Assembly: GCA_965230005.1 (NCBI GenBank)
Contig: OZ245934.1
Span: 4,588,001 to 4,652,000 of the forward strand
From: SZUA-309 sp965230005
Lineage (GTDB): Bacteria; Pseudomonadota; Gammaproteobacteria; Pseudomonadales; Azotimanducaceae
Direction: 5' to 3'
Length of the DNA stretch: 64,000 nucleotides
Positions 34,306 through 41,139 of the stretch are shown here, piece after piece. Each line of letters begins with the position of its first letter. The first letter of the stretch is position 1. The notes below the pieces were generated by a model. That model worked only from the letters and a program-made list of their open reading frames with translations. It was not told the DNA's origin and ran no database searches. The position numbers and the translations under genes were made by a program.

Positions 34306-35321
34306 TGGGATGGTCGAATGAAGTGGCTGGTTTTGCTGACTCCACAATGCCGATTTCCCAGAAAGAGTATCCAACGAAGGTCGGGAAGCTGGATCATGCA
34401 ATGCTTCGTTACTATCCCGACAATCCCCGGATATACACTGCCATTCGTCAAACAGGAGATTCCCCAGATCAAGACTCCATTCAGGAGTACCTTCAGTCAT
34501 TGCCTCACGTCCAGAAACTCAAGAAGGAAATCGTTGATCAGGGTGGCAACCAAGAAGAGATCATCGTCAGGGACAAGTCTTTTGAGGTGCTTGAAGGAAA
34601 TAGCAGGCTCGCAGCGTTCAGGGATCTCAAAGGGCTGGGGTACCAGCAAATTAGATGCACGGTCCTACCAGAGAACATCAGCGACGATCACATCTTCGTG
34701 CTTCTTGGGCAGATACATATCAATGGAAAAACCCCGTGGGCGAAGCACGAACAAGCGCGCTATCTCCAGCGTATGGAACAGCAAGGAAGAGACTTGTCTG
34801 TGCTGGCACAAAACATCGGGCTCTCAGCTAGGGAAGGTAGGAAGTACGTTAGAACTATCGAGCTGATGGAGAAGTACAAGGACGGGAAGAACGAGCACTT
34901 TAGTTATTGGCATGCATTTCTTAGCAACCGCAAAGCGCAGGAGGTACTTGCGGAACATCCGGTGTTGGAGAAGCTCGTAGCTTCAGAGATTAAGGACCAA
35001 TCGTTTCAAAAGGCGACGGATTTTCGTGATGCTCTAACGCCGGTATGCTCCGATCGTACCGCGGTGCGGTCGCTTCTAAACGGCAAGAGGGATTTGCAAG
35101 AAGCGTACGCACATGTGGTGCACAAAGGGGCGACTACGCCTGTTGTTAAGAAGGTAGGAAACGCCAAAACCGCGATCGCCGAAATCGACCGAGAAGAACT
35201 GCTAACGATTACCACGCCTCAGCTCAATAAGGTTGAGCAGGACCTAAAACGAATACAGCAAAAATCAGCTGCGCTCCTTAAGATAGTTGACAGTATCAAG
35301 CATGAAGAAATCTCGAACTAA
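34305..35321 (+). CDS. Second ParB/Srx-fold protein of the island operon
   Basis: A 338-residue protein with a ParB-like N-terminal domain (EEIIVRDKSFEVLEGNSRLAAFRDL, same EGNxRL variant as the first gene). It continues with IHINGKTPWAKHEQARYLQRM and a helix-turn-helix-like region (DLSVLAQNIGLSAREGRKYVRTI). The C-terminus is a charged coiled-coil-like segment (TTPQLNKVEQDLKRIQQKSAALLKIVDSI, in part) that could mediate oligomerisation. It starts with GTG overlapping the helicase stop (TAGTG) and is therefore coupled to it. A perfect inverted repeat follows within 4 bp of its stop. Confidence 0.82.
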   Translation: MGWSNEVAGFADSTMPISQKEYPTKVGKLDHAMLRYYPDNPRIYTAIRQTGDSPDQDSIQEYLQSLPHVQKLKKEIVDQGGNQEEIIVRDKSFEVLEGNSRLAAFRDLKGLGYQQIRCTVLPENISDDHIFVLLGQIHINGKTPWAKHEQARYLQRMEQQGRDLSVLAQNIGLSAREGRKYVRTIELMEKYKDGKNEHFSYWHAFLSNRKAQEVLAEHPVLEKLVASEIKDQSFQKATDFRDALTPVCSDRTAVRSLLNGKRDLQEAYAHVVHKGATTPVVKKVGNAKTAIAEIDREELLTITTPQLNKVEQDLKRIQQKSAALLKIVDSIKHEEISN

Positions 35322-35324
35322 AAA

Positions 35325-35345
35325 TATGTCAAATATAATGACATA
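35325..35345 (+). promoter_or_regulatory. Perfect inverted repeat with embedded -10-like TATAAT inside the operon
   Basis: TATGTCA and TGACATA form 7-bp arms around a 7-base AT spacer. The sequence TATAAT (35334-35339) spans the spacer and second arm, so the repeat could be an operator over an internal promoter that drives the DGQHR gene onward. No good -35 is visible at the right distance. The 135-bp gap here is the longest in the operon. Confidence 0.5.
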
Positions 35346-35456
35346 CTAACCTGCTGCGTTTTTCGGTTCTAATTTGTAGGGATCTGCTTCAAAATTGCAT
35401 TGGTGAAGTGCAACTTTGACGGCGTTATTGGTGTTTGTGGAGGGAGGCGGGTCTTC

Positions 35457-36425
35457 ATGGGATTTGCTCCTGCCCGGCGCTTGTTCGATGCATCTATCGC
35501 TGATGTTCTCGACGAAGATACCGGCGAAGGATATCAACGCAGATTCAATAAACAGCACAGTCTCGACTTTCGCCGCTATATCCATCAGCCGTCTGCGACG
35601 ACTATCCCTTTGACCTTCAACCTTCGCGCGGAAGACTCTACAGCTTGGGAGATCAAGATCGCGGACGGAGGTCGGGCCACCTTAGAGATCGACCTCGATC
35701 GGGGGAGACCGCTCTATCAGGTCGATTGCCAGCATCGAATCGGTCACCTCGGAGATTCAGAGGTATCGCTAGCCTTTATGGCTTTTGTCGGACTCAACGC
35801 TGTTGAAGAGATGGAGATATTTAACACCATCAACTCGAAAGCGAAGGGGTTGAGTACTAGCTTATTGGATTATCACGAGGCGAGACTGGCCAAAGATCTC
35901 GAGCTGGAACGCCCTGAATTGTTTATCGCTCTGCAACTCCAAGAAGACCCGGAATCGCCTTGGTATCAACGACTAGACCTAGGCGGCACAACGACATCTG
36001 GGCTTCAGCGAAAGGCTTCGCTCAGGACGATGCAGAAAGCAGTTAAGCGATTCTTGCGCTTAACAAAGATCCTGGACAACAAATCCGCTGCTGAAGCTTA
36101 TGTAGTGGTTCGAGATTACTGGCGAGCTGTTGTTGAGGTTCTGGAAGAAGAATGGGCCACGCCACGTAAGCACTTTCTTACGAAAGGTATTGGCGTATAT
36201 GCGCTCATGACGATCGCTGGGGACTTGTATCTCGACGCTCTAACGTCAGGCGCCCCAGGATGTGAAGTGACCTATTTCGAATCTAAGCTGGCTGATTTCG
36301 CTCCGGACTTTGATTGGTCAAATACAGGCCCCCTTAAAGGGCTAGGCGGTGAATCCGGAGCAAACGAAGCGGCTAGTCTGCTCCGAGAGCTGAGAAAGGT
36401 GAGAGCTTTGAAGGTGGTTGGTTAG
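35457..36425 (+). CDS. DGQHR/DndB-like protein
   Basis: A 322-residue protein resembling DndB/DGQHR-domain proteins: an N-terminal FAPARRLFDASIADVLDEDTGEGYQR region, the central YQVDCQHRIGHL, which is the DGQHR motif with G replaced by C, and the companion motif EEMEIFNTINSKAKGLSTSLLDY. In the phosphorothioate (Dnd) and 7-deazaguanine (Dpd) DNA-modification systems, proteins of this family regulate or recognise modified DNA. The ATG at 35457 is supported by GGAGGGAGG nine bases upstream; longer starts (35400) are less likely. It overlaps the radical SAM gene (TAGTG). Confidence 0.75.
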   Translation: MGFAPARRLFDASIADVLDEDTGEGYQRRFNKQHSLDFRRYIHQPSATTIPLTFNLRAEDSTAWEIKIADGGRATLEIDLDRGRPLYQVDCQHRIGHLGDSEVSLAFMAFVGLNAVEEMEIFNTINSKAKGLSTSLLDYHEARLAKDLELERPELFIALQLQEDPESPWYQRLDLGGTTTSGLQRKASLRTMQKAVKRFLRLTKILDNKSAAEAYVVVRDYWRAVVEVLEEEWATPRKHFLTKGIGVYALMTIAGDLYLDALTSGAPGCEVTYFESKLADFAPDFDWSNTGPLKGLGGESGANEAASLLRELRKVRALKVVG

Positions 36426-37993
36426 TGGCAAACAAGAACATTCTCCTTATCGAGCCGAGATATAAGAATAAGTACCCACCTCTTGGGCTCATGAAGATCG
36501 CCCAATATCACGGGCCTGAGGGTAAGAAAGACAGCGTACGATTCGTGAAAGGCGAAGATAAGTCCGTGCTTGCTCAGCCTTGGGATCGGATATACGTGAC
36601 ATCGCTGTTTTCTTTCGAGTGGAAGAAGACGGCTGATGCCATAGATTTCGCTATTCAGGCGGCGGCCGGTCAGACACAAAAGGTTTTCGTCGGAGGAATT
36701 GCCGCTTCGCTAATGCATGACGCATACGTTGCTGAGCGACGTTGGCGCGGCGTGCGCTTCATACAAGGTCTTCTTGATAAGGCACCGGCGATATCACTGC
36801 AGCTCGATGAGTTTTCTGAGGAGCTTTATTCAGACGACTACAGTAGTACGCCGATCGAAGACCTGGTGCCGGACTACTCTATTCTCGAGCAGATAGCTTA
36901 CGAATACCCAGTGCGCGATGCGTACTTCACCTACGCGTCTCGTGGTTGTGTTCGCAAGTGTTCTTTCTGCGGGGTGCCTAAGCTTGAAGGTGCGCAGCGA
37001 GATGCGGTCTCCCTTTCGAGTGTTGTAGAGGGAATCGAGTCGAGATACGGCGCGAAGAAAGACCTGATTCTGATGGATAACAATGTAGTCGCATCAGATC
37101 GATTCAAAGAGATTGCTGCTGAAATACGAGATCTTGGATTTGAAGCTGGTGCTCAGATCACGAGGAATGGGCGAAAGATCCTACGACGGGTCGACTTCAA
37201 TCAGGGTGTAGATGCTCGGATCCTCTGTAAAGATCCCATGTACCTTCGAGAGCTCTCTACGATCTGCATTGACCCACTCCGAATCGCGTTTGACCACTGG
37301 GGTCTGCGGAAGCCCTATGAAACAGCTATACGTTACTCCGCGGATAGTGGTCTTCATAAGCTCTCAAACTACATGCTCTATAACTTCAAGGACACCCCAG
37401 CTGATCTGTATCAGCGTATGAGGCTGAACATTGATCTGAATGAGGAACTAGGAATACGGATTTTCTCCTTCCCGATGCGCTACCAGCCGGTTGACCTAAA
37501 AGATCGCTCCCACGTTGGCAAAGGGTGGAACCGTTACTACTTGAGATCGCTACAGCTGGTGCTTCAGGCAACCCATGGTGTTGTGAGTGGGGCACCGGAG
37601 TTCTTTCGGCGAGCATTCGGTCAGTCCGACGCAGACTTTGAAGAGCTGCTGATGAGACCGGAGCACTTCATATTCAATCGTGATTGGTATGAGCAATTAG
37701 GTGGTCGCCCTGAATTTGAAGAGTATCAAGCGGAATGGTCTCGCCTAACGGAGGCCCAGAAATCAGAACTAATCACCGCGCTGTCTGCCGTCAAACCCAG
37801 CCAGTATGGTTCTTTGAAGTTTCGCTCACCTCGATTGCGAAGCGTGCTTAGGTTCTATGAGCCGCTTAATCATGGCCAGCTTGCGGAGCTTTGGGACCAG
37901 CGGCGGAACTACCATGAGACTTACGAAAAAGTGTCTGCGTCGATTCCAGAAGATGAGCGCGTGGAAGACGCAATGCTTGAGGAGGCGGTTTAA
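36425..37993 (+). CDS. Radical SAM enzyme with N-terminal B12-binding-like domain
   Basis: A 522-residue protein. The N-terminus (NILLIEPRYKNKYPPLGLMKI ... VFVGGIAASL, quoted in part) has the Rossmann form of B12-binding radical SAM proteins, but I do not see the cobalamin DxHxxG histidine. The radical SAM motif is SRGCVRKCSFCGVP, with cysteines 175, 179 and 182 in CX3CX2C spacing, followed by DLILMDNNVVAS and FNQGVDARIL. The C-terminal 180 residues are not recognisable. Starts with GTG overlapping the DGQHR gene stop. A radical SAM enzyme amid DNA-directed proteins suggests chemical modification of a nucleotide or protein; the substrate is unknown. Confidence 0.85.
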   Translation: MANKNILLIEPRYKNKYPPLGLMKIAQYHGPEGKKDSVRFVKGEDKSVLAQPWDRIYVTSLFSFEWKKTADAIDFAIQAAAGQTQKVFVGGIAASLMHDAYVAERRWRGVRFIQGLLDKAPAISLQLDEFSEELYSDDYSSTPIEDLVPDYSILEQIAYEYPVRDAYFTYASRGCVRKCSFCGVPKLEGAQRDAVSLSSVVEGIESRYGAKKDLILMDNNVVASDRFKEIAAEIRDLGFEAGAQITRNGRKILRRVDFNQGVDARILCKDPMYLRELSTICIDPLRIAFDHWGLRKPYETAIRYSADSGLHKLSNYMLYNFKDTPADLYQRMRLNIDLNEELGIRIFSFPMRYQPVDLKDRSHVGKGWNRYYLRSLQLVLQATHGVVSGAPEFFRRAFGQSDADFEELLMRPEHFIFNRDWYEQLGGRPEFEEYQAEWSRLTEAQKSELITALSAVKPSQYGSLKFRSPRLRSVLRFYEPLNHGQLAELWDQRRNYHETYEKVSASIPEDERVEDAMLEEAV

Positions 37994-37998
37994 AAACT

Positions 37999-39567
37999 AT
38001 GAGTGAAGCGATACCCGTGCGCATGGTGCCGAGTTCGAGCGCCGTACCGCTTGAGAATGTAGTAGTCGGGAAAGATGTCCTAGAGCTTATTACTGGTTCG
38101 ATGTATGTGAATCCTCTCGATGTGTATCGCGAGTATGTTCAGAATGCCGCGGACTCTCTGGATCGGGCGGGGAAAGCGGGTGGCAGGATCGACATCGAGG
38201 TCGACGTCGCCAATAGAAATGTGAAGATTAGAGATGCGGGCATTGGCGTGCCCTCCGCCGACTTTGCCTCGCGCATGACCTCGATAGGAGGGAGCGAAAA
38301 AAGAGGTAAAGAGGCTCGAGGATTTCGCGGGGTCGGTAGACTCTCTGGATTGGGGTACTGTCGCGAACTCCTTTTTCGGTCGAGAGCCGAGGGGGAGAAG
38401 GCAGTCACCGAGATACGGTGGGATGGACTAAAGTTCCGTCAGATACTCCGTGATCCCGAATACCAGAATGACCTTCCTCAGGTGATCCGAGACGTGACCT
38501 CAATTCAGAAAACTGAAGAGGGAACTGACACTGACGAGCCGTTTTTTGAAGTTGAACTTCGAGGGTTGGCGCGGCTTAGCAATGATGTCTTGCTGAACGT
38601 GGACCGGATAAAAGACTACCTGGGGCAAGTAGCGCCAGTACCTTTTCATGCTGAGTTTCCGTTCGGTGATCAGATCCAAGCCGCCTTGGAGTCTGTTGGG
38701 ATTCACGCCGGCTTCGAGTTGGTTATTCGTGAAATGGGCGTAGCGGACCCGCGAGAGGAGCCGATCCACAGACCGCATCGGGCCGCGTTTGAGCTGTCTC
38801 CCTTTAAATCTGGAACGTATCAAGACCTAAAGCTGATTGAGATTCCCGGCATCGACGGGGGCATCGATGCAATTGCCTGGATTGCCGATCACGAGTATTT
38901 CGGTGCGATACCTGCTGATCAGCTGGTGCGAGGTTTACGCTTTCGCGTCGGGAACATTCAAGTAGGTGAATCGGATGTGGCATCAAGTTGGTTCCCGGAA
39001 ACCCGTTTTAACGCATGGTTTGTCGGAGAGGTCCATATCCTCAATGACAAAATCACGCCTAACGGTCGTCGTGATAACTTCGAGGTCAGCGCGCATCTGT
39101 CAAATCTGGAAACCAATCTAATCCCGGAACTTAAGCTTGTTGCGCAGCGATGCCGAAGGGAGTCCGCAAAAAGGCAGCACTTGCGTCGGTTTGAAGGGCT
39201 AGAGGCGGAGGTCCGAGAGGACCTAAAACTCCTGGAAAGTGGGAACACGTCAAAGCGACACGTCTCCAAGCTCGCCAAAGAAGTAGACCAGAAAGTACTG
39301 GATCTTGAGGAACGTGCTGCGAATCCTAGCTATGAGCTGAGCTCTCTGCTGTCTCCCAGAGTTTCTGCTATCCGAAAGGAGCTCGATACGCTACGCCAGC
39401 GCGACCGTGACGACGATGATCCTTTGAGTGTAGTTCCTTATGCCAAGCGTTTGGCTTTTCAGGAGGTTTTCGAGCTGATCTACAAAACTGCGGTTAGCAA
39501 GCCGGTAGCGAACGGTATTGTGGATAAGCTGGTTAAGCAGCTTGCTGAGAAGTATGGGGCCTCATAA
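37999..39567 (+). CDS. HSP90-like (GHKL) ATPase
   Basis: A 522-residue protein with an N-terminal Bergerat ATPase fold: YREYVQNAADSLD (E45/N49 box), VKIRDAGIGVP (DxGxG near 79-83) and ARGFRGVGRLSGLGY (lid/G2 box). The middle (residues 150-360) lacks obvious motifs but has INGRRD-like DKITPNGRRDNFEVS, typical of HtpG/MORC-like proteins that contact the gamma phosphate. The C-terminal third is charged and helical (EVREDLKLLESGNTSKRH..., coiled coil likely). It follows the radical SAM gene by 5 bp. A role as an ATP-driven clamp or sensor is inferred from the fold. Confidence 0.85.
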   Translation: MSEAIPVRMVPSSSAVPLENVVVGKDVLELITGSMYVNPLDVYREYVQNAADSLDRAGKAGGRIDIEVDVANRNVKIRDAGIGVPSADFASRMTSIGGSEKRGKEARGFRGVGRLSGLGYCRELLFRSRAEGEKAVTEIRWDGLKFRQILRDPEYQNDLPQVIRDVTSIQKTEEGTDTDEPFFEVELRGLARLSNDVLLNVDRIKDYLGQVAPVPFHAEFPFGDQIQAALESVGIHAGFELVIREMGVADPREEPIHRPHRAAFELSPFKSGTYQDLKLIEIPGIDGGIDAIAWIADHEYFGAIPADQLVRGLRFRVGNIQVGESDVASSWFPETRFNAWFVGEVHILNDKITPNGRRDNFEVSAHLSNLETNLIPELKLVAQRCRRESAKRQHLRRFEGLEAEVREDLKLLESGNTSKRHVSKLAKEVDQKVLDLEERAANPSYELSSLLSPRVSAIRKELDTLRQRDRDDDDPLSVVPYAKRLAFQEVFELIYKTAVSKPVANGIVDKLVKQLAEKYGAS

Positions 39568-39659
39568 AGCAAACGGCTGCGCGTTGTGCTCCGCGGAGGT
39601 GAAAAGTAGCTTCCGAGAAGCCTGTCGATAACAAAACCGAAATGGAGGCTTAGACAGCA

Positions 39660-40265
39660 TTGGGTGACGCCCAGGAAAACAAGCTCGTAGCATATCTCCT
39701 CAAGGAGTACGAGGTGATCTCCAATGCTCACTTTGAGGCTAAGGCGACGTCGACAGCCTTCTTTCGCTATTACCTGATCTTAATGTCGGCCCCGTTTGTA
39801 GTTTTCGCTCTTTATGATGTTCCAGTCGTAAAAGACTTCGAATCGATTCCGGACTTTGCGGGTTTAGTCATACTTATCGCGGGAATAATCGGTCACGGAA
39901 TGGCTTGGCATCATGCGGAGCTGAAGATAGATGCGACACTCTACGCCAGAGTGTGTAACGGATTGCGTAGATACTTCTATTTCATTGAAGACCTTCCTCC
40001 AGGCATACGAGAGGAGGAAGTCCGAGTGCTCCCGACAGACAAAGCGTTTCCTCGATTCTCGATGTGGAAGTCTGCTTTGAGTTGGGTTTATGCGGTCTTC
40101 AATGGTGCCTATGCGTCGTTTGGCGTCTTCGTGCTTTCGGATGCTTTGTTGATGTCGGTAACGTTGTTCTTCCTCTCTGTTGCCTTGCAACAACTTGGTT
40201 TTGTTCTCTTAGCTTGTCGCAAAGAACAAACCTGGGCCGGGGAAGCTCTAGACTCTCATCATTGA
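39660..40265 (+). CDS. Four-helix membrane protein at the end of the island operon
   Basis: A 201-residue protein with four predicted membrane helices (about 32-50, 62-84, 132-154 and 158-182) and a short cytosolic N-terminus (KLVAYLLKEYEVISNAHFEAK). The arrangement resembles small SLATT-like effector proteins of defence systems, but sequence alone does not establish membership. It begins with TTG, supported by GGAGG 11 bases upstream; no ATG is available at this end. It is 92 bp after the HSP90-like gene on the same strand. If the operon is a defence system this is the most likely membrane-damaging effector, which is inference. Confidence 0.65.
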   Translation: MGDAQENKLVAYLLKEYEVISNAHFEAKATSTAFFRYYLILMSAPFVVFALYDVPVVKDFESIPDFAGLVILIAGIIGHGMAWHHAELKIDATLYARVCNGLRRYFYFIEDLPPGIREEEVRVLPTDKAFPRFSMWKSALSWVYAVFNGAYASFGVFVLSDALLMSVTLFFLSVALQQLGFVLLACRKEQTWAGEALDSHH

Positions 40266-40483
40266 GTTCTAACTCCGGACATCGTCGGACGGAAAGAAAG
40301 TCGCGATTTTTCTGGAAGAGCTGTGACTACTTGCAAATTATGATCGGTGCTTTCGAGAACACCGCTTCAGCTCAACGTGCTTCCTGGCAGGAGACTCTTC
40401 CGGGAAGCGCGTATGCCGTGTGTCAAACTGCCGGTGGATATCTGCTTTGGCGACAGGCTTTGAAGCATTCGTTTTGATTCGGC

Positions 40484-41137
40484 CTACCGGTTTCCGTCAC
40501 CAGCGGGATTGTTTTCGATCAGTCTAGTCGGTTTAGAGCGGTGGAAGCTGTTCACACGTCCTGGTAGGCGCCGGTCTCGCGTTCGTACGCCTTGCAGAAA
40601 ATCAACGCAAGCGTGCACGCGGTTTAAGTCAGCCACTTCGTGCGTCAACACGTGCTCCCAGTTGATGCCGGTCTCTGCGTACAGATGAATCCGGTTTCGC
40701 ACTTTCATCAGCCGCTTCAGGTCATTGTTGATCGGAGCGATCTCCTTTCTGTGCCGAGGTACACGGTTCCAGGCCTTCAGAGTGCTTCCGAAGGTGGATC
40801 GGTTATCTAGTGGGAGTCTTCTTGAGTGCCCAAGAAAGAGAAGCACACCCTCGATGACAGAAACTCCAGCGATGATGGCGCTCTTCACCATGCCGGCCCG
40901 GATCGTGAAGTGCAGCTCCAGCGGCGGGAGATCCTTCTCTGTGTGCGCATGCCGGATTCGCTCGAGCATCATGAGGTGAAAGTCGAAGTACTGGTGCGCC
41001 CCGAGTATCGACTCGATTACCCCCTCATCCTCTCTAAGCTTCAGCTCGCGGGGCTTGAGGTGCGGCCATCGACTCGAATACTCATCGAGGGTGGTGACTG
41101 AGTAGACGTCAGGCTCGAAGAGGTACTTCCTTCCCAT
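40484..41137 (-). CDS. HEPN-like protein partnered with a RecB-helicase
   Basis: A 217-residue, mainly helical protein. The segment LKRLMKVRNRIHLYAETGINW resembles the RNxxH region that ends HEPN domains, and the preceding AIIAGVSVIEGVLLFLGHS is the kind of helix seen in RiboL-PSP-HEPN-like families. The spacing RNRIH is shorter than the canonical RX4-6H of active HEPN ribonucleases, so catalysis is uncertain. It starts 2 bases after the stop of the nuclease-helicase gene and must be co-transcribed with it. The last 30 residues are polar and lack motifs. Confidence 0.6.
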   Translation of the reverse strand: MGRKYLFEPDVYSVTTLDEYSSRWPHLKPRELKLREDEGVIESILGAHQYFDFHLMMLERIRHAHTEKDLPPLELHFTIRAGMVKSAIIAGVSVIEGVLLFLGHSRRLPLDNRSTFGSTLKAWNRVPRHRKEIAPINNDLKRLMKVRNRIHLYAETGINWEHVLTHEVADLNRVHACVDFLQGVRTRDRRLPGRVNSFHRSKPTRLIENNPAGDGNR

Positions 41138-41139
41138 GG

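Noticed and set aside
31422..40265. Assignment as a Dnd, Dpd or DISARM system
   Set aside because: Dnd needs DndC/D/E, Dpd needs the DpdA transglycosylase and DISARM a methyltransferase with DrmA/B; none of these is present.
40266..40483. Possible small gene between the membrane protein and the HEPN-like gene
   Set aside because: Only a frame that overlaps the membrane protein gene covers this part; no start signal or protein-like composition was seen.
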